Below are positions 48,149-60,491 of a DNA stretch of 64,000 bases, one piece after another; position 1 is the stretch's first letter, and each line of letters begins with the position of its first letter. A program made the translations under genes and the position numbers. The stretch covers positions 11,966,001-12,030,000 of the forward strand of contig OZ059895.1 of NCBI GenBank assembly GCA_964057225.1, in the 5' to 3' direction. Origin of the DNA: Auanema rhodensis (lineage: Eukaryota; Nematoda; Chromadorea; Rhabditida; Rhabditidae). A model generated the notes under the pieces. The model made no database searches. It saw nothing but the letters and a program-made list of their open reading frames with translations, and was not told the origin of the DNA.

Positions 48149-48202
48149 AAAACACCTCAAGCAAAAAAAAAAAAAAAAAAAAATTCCTCCGAATTCGACA
48201 AG

Positions 48203-48832
48203 ATGTCGCTCAACCTTCCACCTCTACCCTGCGAGACACCCATCGAAATGATCAAGGAAAAATGGATCAACATCCATTCACTCCAAATTGAGCTACAAGA
48301 GCTGGAGAAAGACAACCCCAAGAAACTAAAGATTCTTCGGTCCTTCTCGGAGAATCTATCCAGAGTGACTCTATTGATAGAAACTCTGGAAAGGTTACAA
48401 TGTTTATGTAACCATCAAGAAGACGAAATGGCCAAAATGGCAAAGAACTGGTTGTCAGCCACCGTCCGCACCAAGTTCACCATCCGCAAACTGCGTCAAG
48501 AATTAGGCTATTCAATCCCAGAATACGAAGGAAGCGCTGATCTAATCCCGAGATGGGCCGCAGAAGAAATCTACAAGAGTTGGACAGAAGAGAGTTTAAA
48601 CAAGTCCGCAAACCAGTCAATAAGGAAAGCTGGAGAACGAGTTGGCCAAGCATTGAAGATTTTAATGGCAACTGGCGCCACCACCCAGAACCAGAAAGAT
48701 ATGAAAAAGAAGATATGCAACCAGACGACAGATTTGCTGACAGATCTCAGTCTCTATCACACATGGACCGTCGCTGGGCAGCATACAGCAACCGACTTTC
48801 AAATGGGACAAATCAATGAGGAGGAAGGATGA
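48203..48832 (+). CDS. Accessory protein of the retroelement, unknown (209 aa)
   Basis: Not recognised. 630-bp frame between pol and the 3' LTR in a different reading frame from the polyprotein, starting at the first ATG after the TATA-like element (context ACAAGATGTCG). The protein is hydrophilic and mostly helix-forming. Residues about 15-70 have heptad-like Leu/Ile spacing suggestive of a coiled coil. A basic stretch follows (about 85-100) and the end is acidic (NEEEG). There is no signal peptide, membrane segment or clear zinc site. The position is where many retroelements keep env or accessory genes. Its own TATA and AATAAA suggest separate expression. Possible roles include regulation or particle assembly, but nothing in the sequence decides. 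Confidence 0.75.
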   Translation: MSLNLPPLPCETPIEMIKEKWINIHSLQIELQELEKDNPKKLKILRSFSENLSRVTLLIETLERLQCLCNHQEDEMAKMAKNWLSATVRTKFTIRKLRQELGYSIPEYEGSADLIPRWAAEEIYKSWTEESLNKSANQSIRKAGERVGQALKILMATGATTQNQKDMKKKICNQTTDLLTDLSLYHTWTVAGQHTATDFQMGQINEEEG

Positions 48833-48859
48833 AAACTGCTAAGAAAGAGGTGATGAATC

Positions 48860-48865
48860 AATAAA
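48860..48865 (+). terminator. Poly(A) signal after the second ORF
   Basis: AATAAA 28 bp after the stop codon, followed by T-rich sequence. It lies upstream of the 3' LTR, so full-length genomic RNA must read through it. Confidence 0.5.
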
Positions 48866-49043
48866 ACATTTTATTTTTATTTTTTTTTATTTTTTTTCAC
48901 TCTATTATTCACTTACCTATTCTATTATTCCTATTCTTGTTTCAATTTTTTTTTTTTTTTGTTTCAAAAAAAAAAAAAAAAAAAAAAAAACACGAAATCT
49001 AATTTCTTATAGCTGAGGTCAGCTAACTTTTTCCTATAAGGCA
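48866..49043 (+). other. Region before the 3' LTR, no usual polypurine tract
   Basis: T-rich, with T15 at 48946-48960 and A25 at 48966-48990. The last bases before the LTR are CCTATAAGGCA; no purine run of the usual kind abuts 49044. Confidence 0.6.
49006..49040 (+). promoter_or_regulatory. Nested inverted repeat next to the 3' LTR
   Basis: Outer arms CTTATAG (49006-49012) and CTATAAG (49034-49040) enclose the palindrome AGCTGAGGTCAGCT (49011-49024). The structure ends 3 bp before the LTR, where plus-strand priming must occur. Confidence 0.6.
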
Positions 49044-49429
49044 TGTTCCATACATAACTTATAGAGAAGGCGGTTGACTACGTCAACCGACTTCAGTTTA
49101 ATCAAATAAAATAAGAAACTAGAATTCGAAAGTTTTTTTATAAAAGATTCCACGGAATAAGGTGGAACGTAATTCTTTTTATACAAATTCATTCACTTTT
49201 TACATTCTATAGTTTGCTATATAAACCCGTAGAAAACACACTAAGAGAGATCTTCTATCATGTAGTTTTAGACTTTAACTTTACTTGTTTGTAGTTTATA
49301 ACATTTCCTATTGTAGTTTTCTCTATATAATAAAACGGTTGCTAATTTATCTACTTGTTGAACAATGAAATCCTTGCACAAAATCCATCTGAAACCCTAG
49401 TCGGAACCCTAGGGCAATCAAATGGAACG
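49044..49429 (+). repeat. 3' LTR
   Basis: 386 bp, 384 identical to the 5' LTR. TATA at 49218-49225 and AATAAA at 49329-49334. The latter should define the 3' end of the genomic RNA. Confidence 0.95.
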
Positions 49430-49433
49430 CTAA
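49430..49433 (+). repeat. Target site duplication CTAA, right
   Basis: The spacer resumes as CTAACATGAAATTGG directly after the 3' LTR, giving a 4-bp direct duplication with 37584-37587. Confidence 0.9.
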
Positions 49434-49498
49434 CATGAAATTGGAAAAAAAACAATAACGAGGATAAATATGTAAATCATTCAATATCAGATATTTTC

Positions 49499-49616
49499 GC
49501 TTACGACCATACCACGTTGAAAGAACGCCATCCCGTCCGATCTGGCAAGTCAAGCAACGTTGGGCCCGGTTAGTACTTGGATCGGAGACAGCTTGGGAAT
49601 CCCGGGTGCCGTAAGC
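49499..49616 (+). rRNA. 5S rRNA-like copy 43, type C
   Basis: A26 and A92; first copy after the retroelement. Confidence 0.55.
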
Positions 49617-50028
49617 TTTTCAAATTTTTTTAACGATCATACCACGTTGAAAGTACACCATGCAGCTGATTTTCAATTTTATCTCTTCCGTAACAAATGT
49701 TTTCAATTTTCCAGCAGTTTTACTTAGATAGCTCAACCCAAGGCATTAAAATATCTTCAATCTTATTTCTATATTACAGTTATAAACCAGTAGTTTATGA
49801 ACCTTCATCTTAACTTTACTGTTTCTATCTATTTCCTATTGAAACAAACATTGTTTAAACACTATACAACTGTGAAACCTTTTTTAATTTATTGTATTTG
49901 GATCTCATAAGATTTGATATCATCGAGGGATTTAGATGTTACGTAGAAAATTACATAACTAACATGAAATTTGGAAAAAAAACAATAACGAGGATAAGTA
50001 TGTAAATCATTGAATATCAGATATTTTC

Positions 50029-50146
50029 GCTTACGACCATACCACGTTGAAAGTACGCCATCCCGTCCGATCTGGCAAGTCAAGCAACGTTGGGCCCGGT
50101 TAGTACTTGGATCGGAGACGGCTTGGGAATCCCGGGTGCCGTAAGC
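50029..50146 (+). rRNA. 5S rRNA-like copy 44, type A
   Basis: No departure from type A noticed; followed by two short units. Confidence 0.7.
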
Positions 50147-51356
50147 TTTTCAAATTTTTTTAACGATCATACCACGTTGAAAGTACGCCATGCAGCTGAT
50201 TTTCAATTTTATCTCTTCCGTAACAAATGTTTTCAATTTTCCAGCAGTTTTACTTAGATAGCTCAACCCAAGGCATTAAAATATCTTCAATCTTATTTCT
50301 ATATTACAGTTATAAACCAGTAGTTTATGAACCTTCATCTTAACTTTACTGTTTCTATCTATTTCCTATTGAAACAAACATTGTTTAAACACTATACAAC
50401 TGTGAAACCTTTTTTAATTTATTGTATTTGGAGCTCATAAGATTCAATATCATCGAGGGATTTAGATGTAACGTGGAAAATTACATAACTAACATGAAAT
50501 TGGAAAAAAAACAATAACGAGGATAAGTATGTAAATCATTGAATATCAGATATTTCCGCTTACGACCATACCACGTTGAAAGTACGCCAAGCAGCTGATT
50601 TTCAATTTTATCTCTTCCGTAACAAATGTTTTCAATTTTCCAGCAGTTTTACTTAGATAGCTCAACCCAAGGCATCAAAATATCTTCAATCTTATTTCTT
50701 TATTACAGTTATAAACCAGTAGTTTATGAACCTTCATCTTAACTTTACTGTTTCTATCTATTTCCTATTGAAACAAACATTGTTTAAACACTATACAACT
50801 GTGAAACCTTTTTTAATTTATTGTATTTGGAGCTCATAAGATTCAATATCATCGAGGGATTTAGATGTAACGTGGAAAATTACATAACTAACATGAAATT
50901 GGAAAAAAAACAATAACGAGGATAAGTATGTAAATCATTGAATATCAGATATTTCCGCTTACGACCATACCACGTTGAAAGTACGCCATGCAGCTGATTT
51001 TCAATTTTATCTCTTCCGTAACAAATGTTTTCAATTTTCCAGCAGTTTTACTTAGATAGCTCAACCCAAGGCATCAAAATATCTTCAATCTTATTTCTTT
51101 ATTACAGTTATAAACCAGTAGTTTATGAACCTTCATCTTAACTTTACTGTTTCTATCTATTTCCTATTAAAACAAACGTTGTTTAAACACTATACAACTG
51201 TGAAACCTTTTTTAATTTATTGTATTTGGATCTCATAAGATTTGATATCATCGAGGGATTTAGATGTTACGTAGAAAATTACATAACTAACATGAAATTT
51301 GGAAAAAAAACAATAACGAGGATAAGTATGTAAATCATTGAATATCAGATATTTTC

Positions 51357-51474
51357 GCTTACGACCATACCACGTTGAAAGTACGCCATCCCGTCCGATC
51401 TGGCAAGTCAAGCAACGTTGGGCCCGGTTAGTACTTGGATCGGAGACGGCTTGGGAATCCCGGGTGCCGTAAGC
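51357..51474 (+). rRNA. 5S rRNA-like copy 45, type A
   Basis: No departure from type A noticed within the 118 nt. Confidence 0.7.
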
Positions 51475-51886
51475 TTTTCAATTTTTTTTAACGATCATAC
51501 CACGTTGAAAGTACGCAATGCAGCTGATTTTCAATTTTATCTCTTCCGTAACAAATGTTTTCAATTTTCTAGCAGTTTTACTTAGATAGCTCAACCCAAG
51601 GCATTAAAATATCTTCAATCTTATTTCTATATTACAGTTATAAACCAGTAGTTTATGAACCTTCATCTTAACTTTACTGTTTCTATCTATTTCCTATTGA
51701 AACAAACATTGTTTAAACACTATACAACTGTGAAACCTTTTTTAATTTATTGTATTTGGATCTCATAAGATTTGATATCATCGAGGGATTTAGATGTTAC
51801 GTAGAAAATTACATAACTAACATGAAATTTGGAAAAAAAACAATAACGAGGATAAGTATGTAAATCATTGAATATCAGATATTTTC

Positions 51887-52004
51887 GCTTACGACCATAC
51901 CACGTTGAAAGTACGCCATCCCGTCCGATCTGGCAAGTCAAGCAACGTTGGGCCCGGTTAGTACTTGGATCGGAGACGGCTTGGGAATCCCGGGTGCCGT
52001 AAGC
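51887..52004 (+). rRNA. 5S rRNA-like copy 46, type A
   Basis: No departure from type A noticed. Confidence 0.7.
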
Positions 52005-52416
52005 TTTTCAAATTTTTTTAACGATCATACCACGTTGAAAGTACGCCATGCAGCTGATTTTCAATTTTATCTCTTCCGTAACAAATGTTTTCAATTTTCC
52101 AGCAGTTTTACTTAGATAGCTCAACCCAAGGCATTAAAATATCTTCAATCTTATTTCTATATTACAGTTATAAACCAGTAGTTTATGAACCTTCATCTTA
52201 ACTTTACTGTTTCTATCTATTTCCTATTGAAACAAACATTGTTTAAACACTATACAACTGTGAAACCTTTTTTAATTTATTGTATTTGGATCTCATAAGA
52301 TTTGATATCATCGAGGGATTTAGATGTTACGTAGAAAATTACATAACTAACATGAAATTTGGAAAAAAAACAATAACGAGGATAAGTATGTAAATCATTA
52401 AATATCAGATATTTTC

Positions 52417-52534
52417 GCTTACGACCATACCACGTTGAAAGTACGCCATCCCGTCCGATCTGGCAAGTCAAGCAACGTTGGGCCCGGTTAGTACTTGGAT
52501 CGGAGACGGCTTGGGAATCCCGGGTGCCGTAAGC
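52417..52534 (+). rRNA. 5S rRNA-like copy 47, type A
   Basis: No departure from type A noticed; 2388 bp after copy 44. Confidence 0.7.
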
Positions 52535-53744
52535 TTTTCAAATTTTTTTAACGATCATACCACGTTGAAAGTACGCCATGCAGCTGATTTTCAATTTTAT
52601 CTCTTCCGTAACAAATGTTTTCAATTTTCCAGCAGTTTTACTTAGATAGCTCAACCCAAGGCATTAAAATATCTTCAATCTTATTTCTATATTACAGTTA
52701 TAAACCAGTAGTTTATGAACCTTCATCTTAACTTTACTGTTTCTATCTATTTCCTATTGAAACAAACATTGTTTAAACACTATACAACTGTGAAACCTTT
52801 TTTAATTTATTGTATTTGGAGCTCATAAGATTCAATATCATCGAGGGATTTAGATGTAACGTGGAAAATTACATAACTAACATGAAATTGGAAAAAAAAC
52901 AATAACGAGGATAAGTATGTAAATCATTGAATATCAGATATTTCCGCTTACGACCATACCACGTTGAAAGTACGCCATGCAGCTGATTTTCAATTTTATC
53001 TCTTCCGTAACAAATGTTTTCAATTTTCCAGCAGTTTTACTTAGATAGCTCAACCCAAGGCATCAAAATATCTTCAATCTTATTTCTTTATTACAGTTAT
53101 AAACCAGTAGTTTATGAACCTTCATCTTAACTTTACTGTTTCTATCTATTTCCTATTGAAACAAACATTGTTTAAACACTATACAACTGTGAAACCTTTT
53201 TTAATTTATTGTATTTGGAGCTCATAAGATTCAATATCATCGAGGGATTTAGATGTAACGTGGAAAATTACATAACTAACATGAAATTGGAAAAAAAACA
53301 ATAACGAGGATAAGTATGTAAATCATTGAATATCAGATATTTCCGCTTACGACCATACCACGTTGAAAGTACGCCATGCAGCTGATTTTCAATTTTATCT
53401 CTTCCGTAACAAATGTTTTCAATTTTCCAGCAGTTTTACTTAGATAGCTCAACCCAAGGCATCAAAATATCTTCAATCTTATTTCTTTATTACAGTTATA
53501 AACCAGTAGTTTATGAACCTTCATCTTAACTTTACTGTTTCTATCTATTTCCTATTAAAACAAACGTTGTTTAAACACTATACAACTGTGAAACCTTTTT
53601 TAATTTATTGTATTTGGATCTCATAAGATTTGATATCATCGAGGGATTTAGATGTTACGTAGAAAATTACATAACTAACATGAAATTTGGAAAAAAAACA
53701 ATAACGAGGATAAGTATGTAAATCATTGAATATCAGATATTTTC

Positions 53745-53862
53745 GCTTACGACCATACCACGTTGAAAGTACGCCATCCCGTCCGATCTGGCAAGTCAAG
53801 CAACGTTGGGCCCGGTTAGTACTTGGATCGGAGACGGCTTGGGAATCCCGGGTGCCGTAAGC
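53745..53862 (+). rRNA. 5S rRNA-like copy 48, type A
   Basis: No departure from type A noticed; 2388 bp after copy 45. Confidence 0.7.
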
Positions 53863-54274
53863 TTTTCAAATTTTTTTAACGATCATACCACGTTGAAAGT
53901 ACGCCATGCAGCTGATTTTCAATTTTATCTCTTCCGTAACAAATGTTTTCAATTTTCCAGCAGTTTTACTTAGATAGCTCAACCCAAGGCATTAAAATAT
54001 CTTCAATCTTATTTCTATATTACAGTTATAAACCAGTAGTTTATGAACCTTCATCTTAACTTTACTGTTTCTATCTATTTCCTATTGAAACAAACATTGT
54101 TTAAACACTATACAACTGTGAAACCTTTTTTAATTTATTGTATTTGGATCTCATAAGATTTGATATCATCGAGGGATTTAGATGTTACGTAGAAAATTAC
54201 ATAACTAACATGAAATTTGGAAAAAAAACAATAACGAGGATAAGTATGTAAATCATTAAATATCAGATATTTTC

Positions 54275-54392
54275 GCTTACGACCATACCACGTTGAAAGT
54301 ACGCCATCCCGTCCGATCTGGCAAGTCAAGCAACGTTGGGCCCGGTTAGTACTTGGATCGGAGACGGCTTGGGAATCCCGGGTGCCGTAAGC
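54275..54392 (+). rRNA. 5S rRNA-like copy 49, type A
   Basis: No departure from type A noticed; 2388 bp after copy 46. Confidence 0.7.
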
Positions 54393-54803
54393 TTTTCAAA
54401 TTTTTTTAACGATCATACCACGTTGAAAGTACGCCATGCAGCTGATTTTCAATTTTATCTCTTCCGTAACAAATGTTTTCAATTTTCCCGCAGTTTTACT
54501 TAGATAGCTCAACCCAAGGCATCAAAATATCTTCAATCTTATTTCTTTATTACAGTTATAAACCAGTAGTTTATGAACCTTCATCTTAACTTTACTGTTT
54601 CTATCTATTTCCTATTAAAACAAACGTTGTTTAAACACTATACAACTGTGAAACCTTTTTTAATTTATTGTATTTGGAGCTCATAAGATTCAATATCATC
54701 GAGGGATTTAGATGTAACGTGGAAAATTACATAACTAACATGAAATTGGAAAAAAAACAATAACGAGGATAAATATGTAAATCATTGAATATCAGATATT
54801 TTC

Positions 54804-54921
54804 GCTTACGACCATACAACGTTGAAAGTACGCCATCCCGTCCGATCTGGCAAGTCAAGCAACGTTGGGCCCGGTTAGTACTTGGATCGGAGACAGCTTG
54901 GGAATCCCGCGTGCCGTAAGC
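54804..54921 (+). rRNA. 5S rRNA-like copy 50, type C variant
   Basis: A92 with A15 and C107 substitutions but T26 retained; C107 breaks a helix V pair. Private combination shared only with copy 56. Confidence 0.5.
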
Positions 54922-55731
54922 TTTTCAAATTTTTTTAACGATCATACCACGTTGAAAGTACGCCATGCAGCTGATTTTCAATTTTATCTCTTCCGTAACA
55001 AATGTTTTCAATTTTCCAGCAGTTTTACTTAGATAGCTCAACCCAAGCCATTAAAATATCTTCAATCTTATTTCTATATTACAGTTATAAACCAGTAGTT
55101 TATGAACCTTCATCTTAACTTTACTGTTTCTATCTATTTCCTATTGAAACAAACATTGTTTAAACACTATACAACTGTGAAACCTTTTTTAATTTATTGT
55201 ATTTGGAGCTCATAAGATTCAATATCATCGAGGGGTTTAGATGTAACGTGGAAAATTACATAACTAACATGAAATTGGAAAAAAAACAATAACGAGGATA
55301 AGTATGTAAATCATTGAATATCAGATATTTCCGCTTACGACCATACCACGTTGAAAGTACGCCATGCAGCTGATTTTCAATTTTATCTCTTCCGTAACAA
55401 ATGTTTTCAATTTTCCAGCAGTTTTACTTAGATAGCTCAACCCAAGGCATCAAAATATCTTCAATCTTATTTCTTTATTACAGTTATAAACCAGTAGTTT
55501 ATGAACCTTCATCTTAACTTTACTGTTTCTATCTATTTCCTATTAAAACAAACGTTGTTTAAACACTATACAACTGTGAAACCTTTTTTAATTTATTGTA
55601 TTTGGAGCTCATAAGATTCAATATCATCGAGGGATTTAGATGTAACGTGGAAAATTACATAACTAACATGAAATTGGAAAAAAAACAATAACGAGGATAA
55701 ATATGTAAATCATTGAATATCAGATATTTTC

Positions 55732-55849
55732 GCTTACGACCATACCACGTTGAAAGTACGCCATCCCGTCCGATCTGGCAAGTCAAGCAACGTTGGGCCC
55801 GGTTAGTACTTGGATCGGAGACAGCTTGGGAATCTCGGGTGCCGTAAGC
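55732..55849 (+). rRNA. 5S rRNA-like copy 51, type C variant
   Basis: A92 with T104; T26 retained. Shared only with copy 57. Confidence 0.5.
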
Positions 55850-56260
55850 TTTTCAAATTTTTTTAACGATCATACCACGTTGAAAGTACGCCATGCAGCT
55901 GATTTTCAATTTTATCTCTTCCGTAACAAATGTTTTCAATTTTCCAGCAGTTTTACTTAGATAGCTCAACCCAAGCCATTAAAATATCTTCAATCTTATT
56001 TTTATATTACAGTTATAAACCAGTAGTTTATGAACCTTCATCTTAACTTTACTGTTTCTATCTATTTCCTATTGAAACAAACATTGTTTAAACACTATAC
56101 AACTGTGAAACCTTTTTTAATTTATTGTATTTGGATCTCATAAGATTTGATATCATCGAGGGATTTAGATGTTACGTAGAAAATTACATAACTAACATGA
56201 AATTGGAAAAAAAACAATAACGAGGATAAGTATGTAGATCATTGAATATCAGATATTTTC

Positions 56261-56378
56261 GCTTACGACCATACCACGTTGAAAGTACGCCATCCCGTCC
56301 GATCTGGCAAGTCAAACAACGTTGGGCCCGGTTAGTACTTGGATCGGAGACGGCTTCTGAATCCCGGGTGCCGTAAGC
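56261..56378 (+). rRNA. 5S rRNA-like copy 52, type B
   Basis: A56, C97, T98; the downstream T-run is interrupted (TTTTTATAACG). Isolated type B copy among A/C units. Confidence 0.55.
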
Positions 56379-57986
56379 ATTTCAAATTTTTATAACGATC
56401 ATACCACGTTGAAAGTACGCCATGCAGCTGATTTTCAATTTTATCTCTTCCGTAACAAAAGTTTTCAATTTTCCAGAAGTTTTACTTAGATAGCTCAACC
56501 CAAGGCATTAAAATATCTTCAATCTTATTTCTATATTACAGTTATAAACCAGTAGTTTATGAACCTTCATCTTAACTTTACTGTTTCTATCTATTTCCTA
56601 TTGAAACAAACATTGTTTAAACACTATACAACTGTGAAACCTTTTTTAATTTATTGTATTTGGAGCTCATAAGATTCAATATCATCGAGGGATTTAGATG
56701 TAACGTGGAAAATTACATAACTAACATGAAATTGGAAAAAAAACAATAACGAGGATAAGTATGTAAATCATTGAATATCAGATATTTCCGCCTACGACCA
56801 TACCACGTTGAAAGTACGCCATGCAGCTGATTTTCAATTTTATCTCTTCCGTAACAAATGTTTTCAATTTTCCAGCAGTTTTACTTAGATAGCTCAACCC
56901 AAGGCATTAAAATATCTTCAATCTTATTTCTTTATTACAGTTATAAACCAGTAGTTTATGAACCTTCATCTTAACTTTACTGTTTCTATCTATTTCCTAT
57001 TAAAACAAACGTTGTTTAAACACTATACAACTGTGAAACCTTTTTTAATTTATTGTATTTGGAGCTCATAAGATTCAATATCATCGAGGGATTTAGATGT
57101 AACGTGGAAAATTACATAACTAACATGAAATTGGAAAAAAAACAATAACGAGGATAAGTATGTAAATCATTGAATATCAGATATTTCCGCTTACGACCAT
57201 ACCACGTTGAAAGTACGCCATGCAGCTGATTTTCAATTTTATCTCTTCCGTAACAAATGTTTTCAATTTTCCAGCAGTTTTACTTAGATAGCTCAACCCA
57301 AGGCATCAAAATATCTTCAATCTTATTTCTTTATTACAGTTATAAACCAGTAGTTTATGAACCTTCATCTTAACTTTACTGTTTCTATCTATTTCCCATT
57401 AAAACAAACGTTGTTTAAACACTATACAACTGTGAAACCTTTTTTAATTTATTGTATTTGGAGCTCATAAGATTCAATATCATCGAGGGATTTAGATGTA
57501 ACGTGGAAAATTACATAACTAACATGAAATTGGAAAAAAAACAATAACGAGGATAAATATGTAAATCATTGAATATCAGATATTTTCGCTTACGACCATA
57601 CCACGTTGAAAGTACGCCATGCAGCTGATTTTCAATTTTATCTCTTCCGTAACAAATGTTTTCAATTTTCCAGCAGTTTTACTTAGATAGCTCAACCCAA
57701 GGCATCAAAATATCTTCAATCTTATTTCTTTATTACAGTTATAAACCAGTAGTTTATGAACCTTCATCTTAACTTTACTGTTTCTATCTATTTCCTATTA
57801 AAACAAACGTTGTTTAAACACTATACAACTGTGAAACCTTTTTTAATTTATTGTATTTGGAGCTCATAAGATTCAATATCATCGAGGGATTTAGATGTAA
57901 CGTGGAAAATTACATAACTAACATGAAATTGGAAAAAAAACAATAACGAGGATAAATATGTAAATCATTGAATATCAGATATTTTC

Positions 57987-58104
57987 GCTTACGACCATAC
58001 CACGTTGAAAGAACGCCATCCCGTCCGATCTGGCAAGTCAAGCAACGTTGGGCCCGGTTAGTACTTGGATCGGAGACAGCTTGGGAATCCCGGGTGCCGT
58101 AAGC
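57987..58104 (+). rRNA. 5S rRNA-like copy 53, type C
   Basis: A26 and A92. Confidence 0.55.
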
Positions 58105-58915
58105 TTTTCAAATTTTTTTAACGATCATACCACGTTGAAAGTACGCCATGCAGCTGATTTTCAATTTTATCTCTTCCGTAACAAATGTTTTCAATTTTCC
58201 AGCAGTTTTACTTAGATAGCTCAACCCAAGCCATTAAAATATCTTCAATCTTATTTCTATATTACAGTTATAAACCAGTAGTTTATGAACCTTCATCTTA
58301 ACTTTACTGTTTCTATCTATTTCCTATTGAAACAAACATTGTTTAAACACTATACAACTGTGAAACCTTTTTTAATTTATTGTATTTGGAGCTCATAAGA
58401 TTCAATATCATCGAGGGATTTAGATGTAACGTGGAAAATTACATAACTAACATGAAATTGGAAAAAAAACAATAACGAGGATAAGTATGTAAATCATTGA
58501 ATATCAGATATTTCCGCTTACGACCATACCACGTTGAAAGTACGCCATGCAGCTGATTTTCAATTTTATCTCTTCCGTAACAAATGTTTTCAATTTTCCA
58601 GCAGTTTTACTTAGATAGCTCAACCCAAGGCATCAAAATATCTTCAATCTTATTTCTTTATTACAGTTATAAACCAGTAGTTTATGAACCTTCATCTTAA
58701 CTTTACTGTTTCTATCTATTTCCTATTAAAACAAACGTTGTTTAAACACTATACAACTGTGAAACCTTTTTTAATTTATTGTATTTGGATCTCATAAGAT
58801 TTGATATCATCGAGGGATTTAGATGTTACGTAGAAAATTACATAACTAACATGAAATTTGGAAAAAAAACAATAACGAGGATAAGTATGTAAATCATTGA
58901 ATATCAGATATTTTC

Positions 58916-59033
58916 GCTTACGACCATACCACGTTGAAAGTACGCCATCCCGTCCGATCTGGCAAGTCAAGCAACGTTGGGCCCGGTTAGTACTTGGATC
59001 GGAGACGGCTTGGGAATCCCGGGTGCCGTAAGC
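58916..59033 (+). rRNA. 5S rRNA-like copy 54, type A
   Basis: No departure from type A noticed; 5171 bp after copy 48. Confidence 0.7.
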
Positions 59034-59445
59034 TTTTCAAATTTTTTTAACGATCATACCACGTTGAAAGTACGCCATGCAGCTGATTTTCAATTTTATC
59101 TCTTCCGTAACAAATGTTTTCAATTTTCCAGCAGTTTTACTTAGATAGCTCAACCCAAGGCATTAAAATATCTTCAATCTTATTTCTATATTACAGTTAT
59201 AAACCAGTAGTTTATGAACCTTCATCTTAACTTTACTGTTTCTATCTATTTCCTATTGAAACAAACATTGTTTAAACACTATACAACTGTGAAACCTTTT
59301 TTAATTTATTGTATTTGGATCTCATAAGATTTGATATCATCGAGGGATTTAGATGTTACGTAGAAAATTACATAACTAACATGAAATTTGGAAAAAAAAC
59401 AATAACGAGGATAAGTATGTAAATCATTAAATATCAGATATTTTC

Positions 59446-59563
59446 GCTTACGACCATACCACGTTGAAAGTACGCCATCCCGTCCGATCTGGCAAGTCAA
59501 GCAACGTTGGGCCCGGTTAGTACTTGGATCGGAGACGGCTTGGGAATCCCGGGTGCCGTAAGC
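59446..59563 (+). rRNA. 5S rRNA-like copy 55, type A
   Basis: No departure from type A noticed; 5171 bp after copy 49. Confidence 0.7.
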
Positions 59564-60373
59564 TTTTCAAATTTTTTTAACGATCATACCACGTTGAAAG
59601 TACGCCATGCAGCTGATTTTCAATTTTATCTCTTCCGTAACAAATGTTTTCAATTTTCCAGCAGTTTTACTTAGATAGCTCAACCCAAGGCATTAAAATA
59701 TCTTCAATCTTATTTCTATATTACAGTTATAAACCAGTAGTTTATGAACCTTCATCTTAACTTTACTGTTTCTATCTATTTCCTATTGAAACAAACATTG
59801 TTTAAACACTATACAACTGTGAAACCTTTTTTAATTTATTGTATTTGGAGCTCATAAGATTCAATATCATCGTGGGATTTAGATGTAACGTGGAAAATTA
59901 CATAACTAACATGAAATTGGAAAAAAAACAATAACGAGGATAAGTATGTAAATCATTGAATATCAGATATTTCCGCTTACGACCATACCACGTTGAAAGT
60001 ACGCCATGCAGCTGATTTTCAATTTTATCTCTTCCGTAACAAATGTTTTCAATTTTCCCGCAGTTTTACTTAGATAGCTCAACCCAAGGCATCAAAATAT
60101 CTTCAATCTTATTTCTTTATTACAGTTATAAACCAGTAGTTTATGAACCTTCATCTTAACTTTACTGTTTCTATCTATTTCCTATTAAAACAAACGTTGT
60201 TTAAACACTATACAACTGTGAAACCTTTTTTAATTTATTGTATTTGGAGCTCATAAGATTCAATATCATCGAGGGATTTAGATGTAACGTGGAAAATTAC
60301 ATAACTAACATGAAATTGGAAAAAAAACAATAACGAGGATAAATATGTAAATCATTGAATATCAGATATTTTC

Positions 60374-60491
60374 GCTTACGACCATACAACGTTGAAAGTA
60401 CGCCATCCCGTCCGATCTGGCAAGTCAAGCAACGTTGGGCCCGGTTAGTACTTGGATCGGAGACAGCTTGGGAATCCCGCGTGCCGTAAGC
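60374..60491 (+). rRNA. 5S rRNA-like copy 56, type C variant
   Basis: A15, A92, C107: duplicate of copy 50 at 5570 bp. Confidence 0.5.

Larger units (their letters stand above)
37588..49429 (+). mobile_element. Full-length Ty3/Gypsy-type LTR retroelement with an internal envelope-like domain
   Basis: 11842 bp, bounded by two 386-bp LTRs and a 4-bp target duplication. Contents in order: LTR, tRNA primer site, about 950-bp leader, a 2951-codon gag-env-pol ORF, an A-rich intergenic region, a 209-codon ORF and the 3' LTR. Assignment to Ty3/Gypsy rests on the order RT-RNase H-integrase, the YLDD reverse transcriptase motif, and a GPY/F module after a DD35E integrase. No stop or frameshift interrupts the long ORF and the LTRs differ at two sites, so it looks young and coding-competent. 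Activity is not shown by sequence. Confidence 0.95.
49889..54392 (+). repeat. 2388-bp higher-order repeat
   Basis: 5S copies 44, 45, 46 are matched by 47, 48, 49 at 2388 bp. This equals three 530-bp and two 399-bp units. The extra-T spacer variant marks the long units. Confidence 0.8.

Noticed and set aside
23083..59500. Repeated minus-strand ORFs of 61-66 codons in the array
   Set aside because: They run antisense through the 5S sequence and spacer, recur only because the DNA repeats, and are opened or closed by single-base indels between units.
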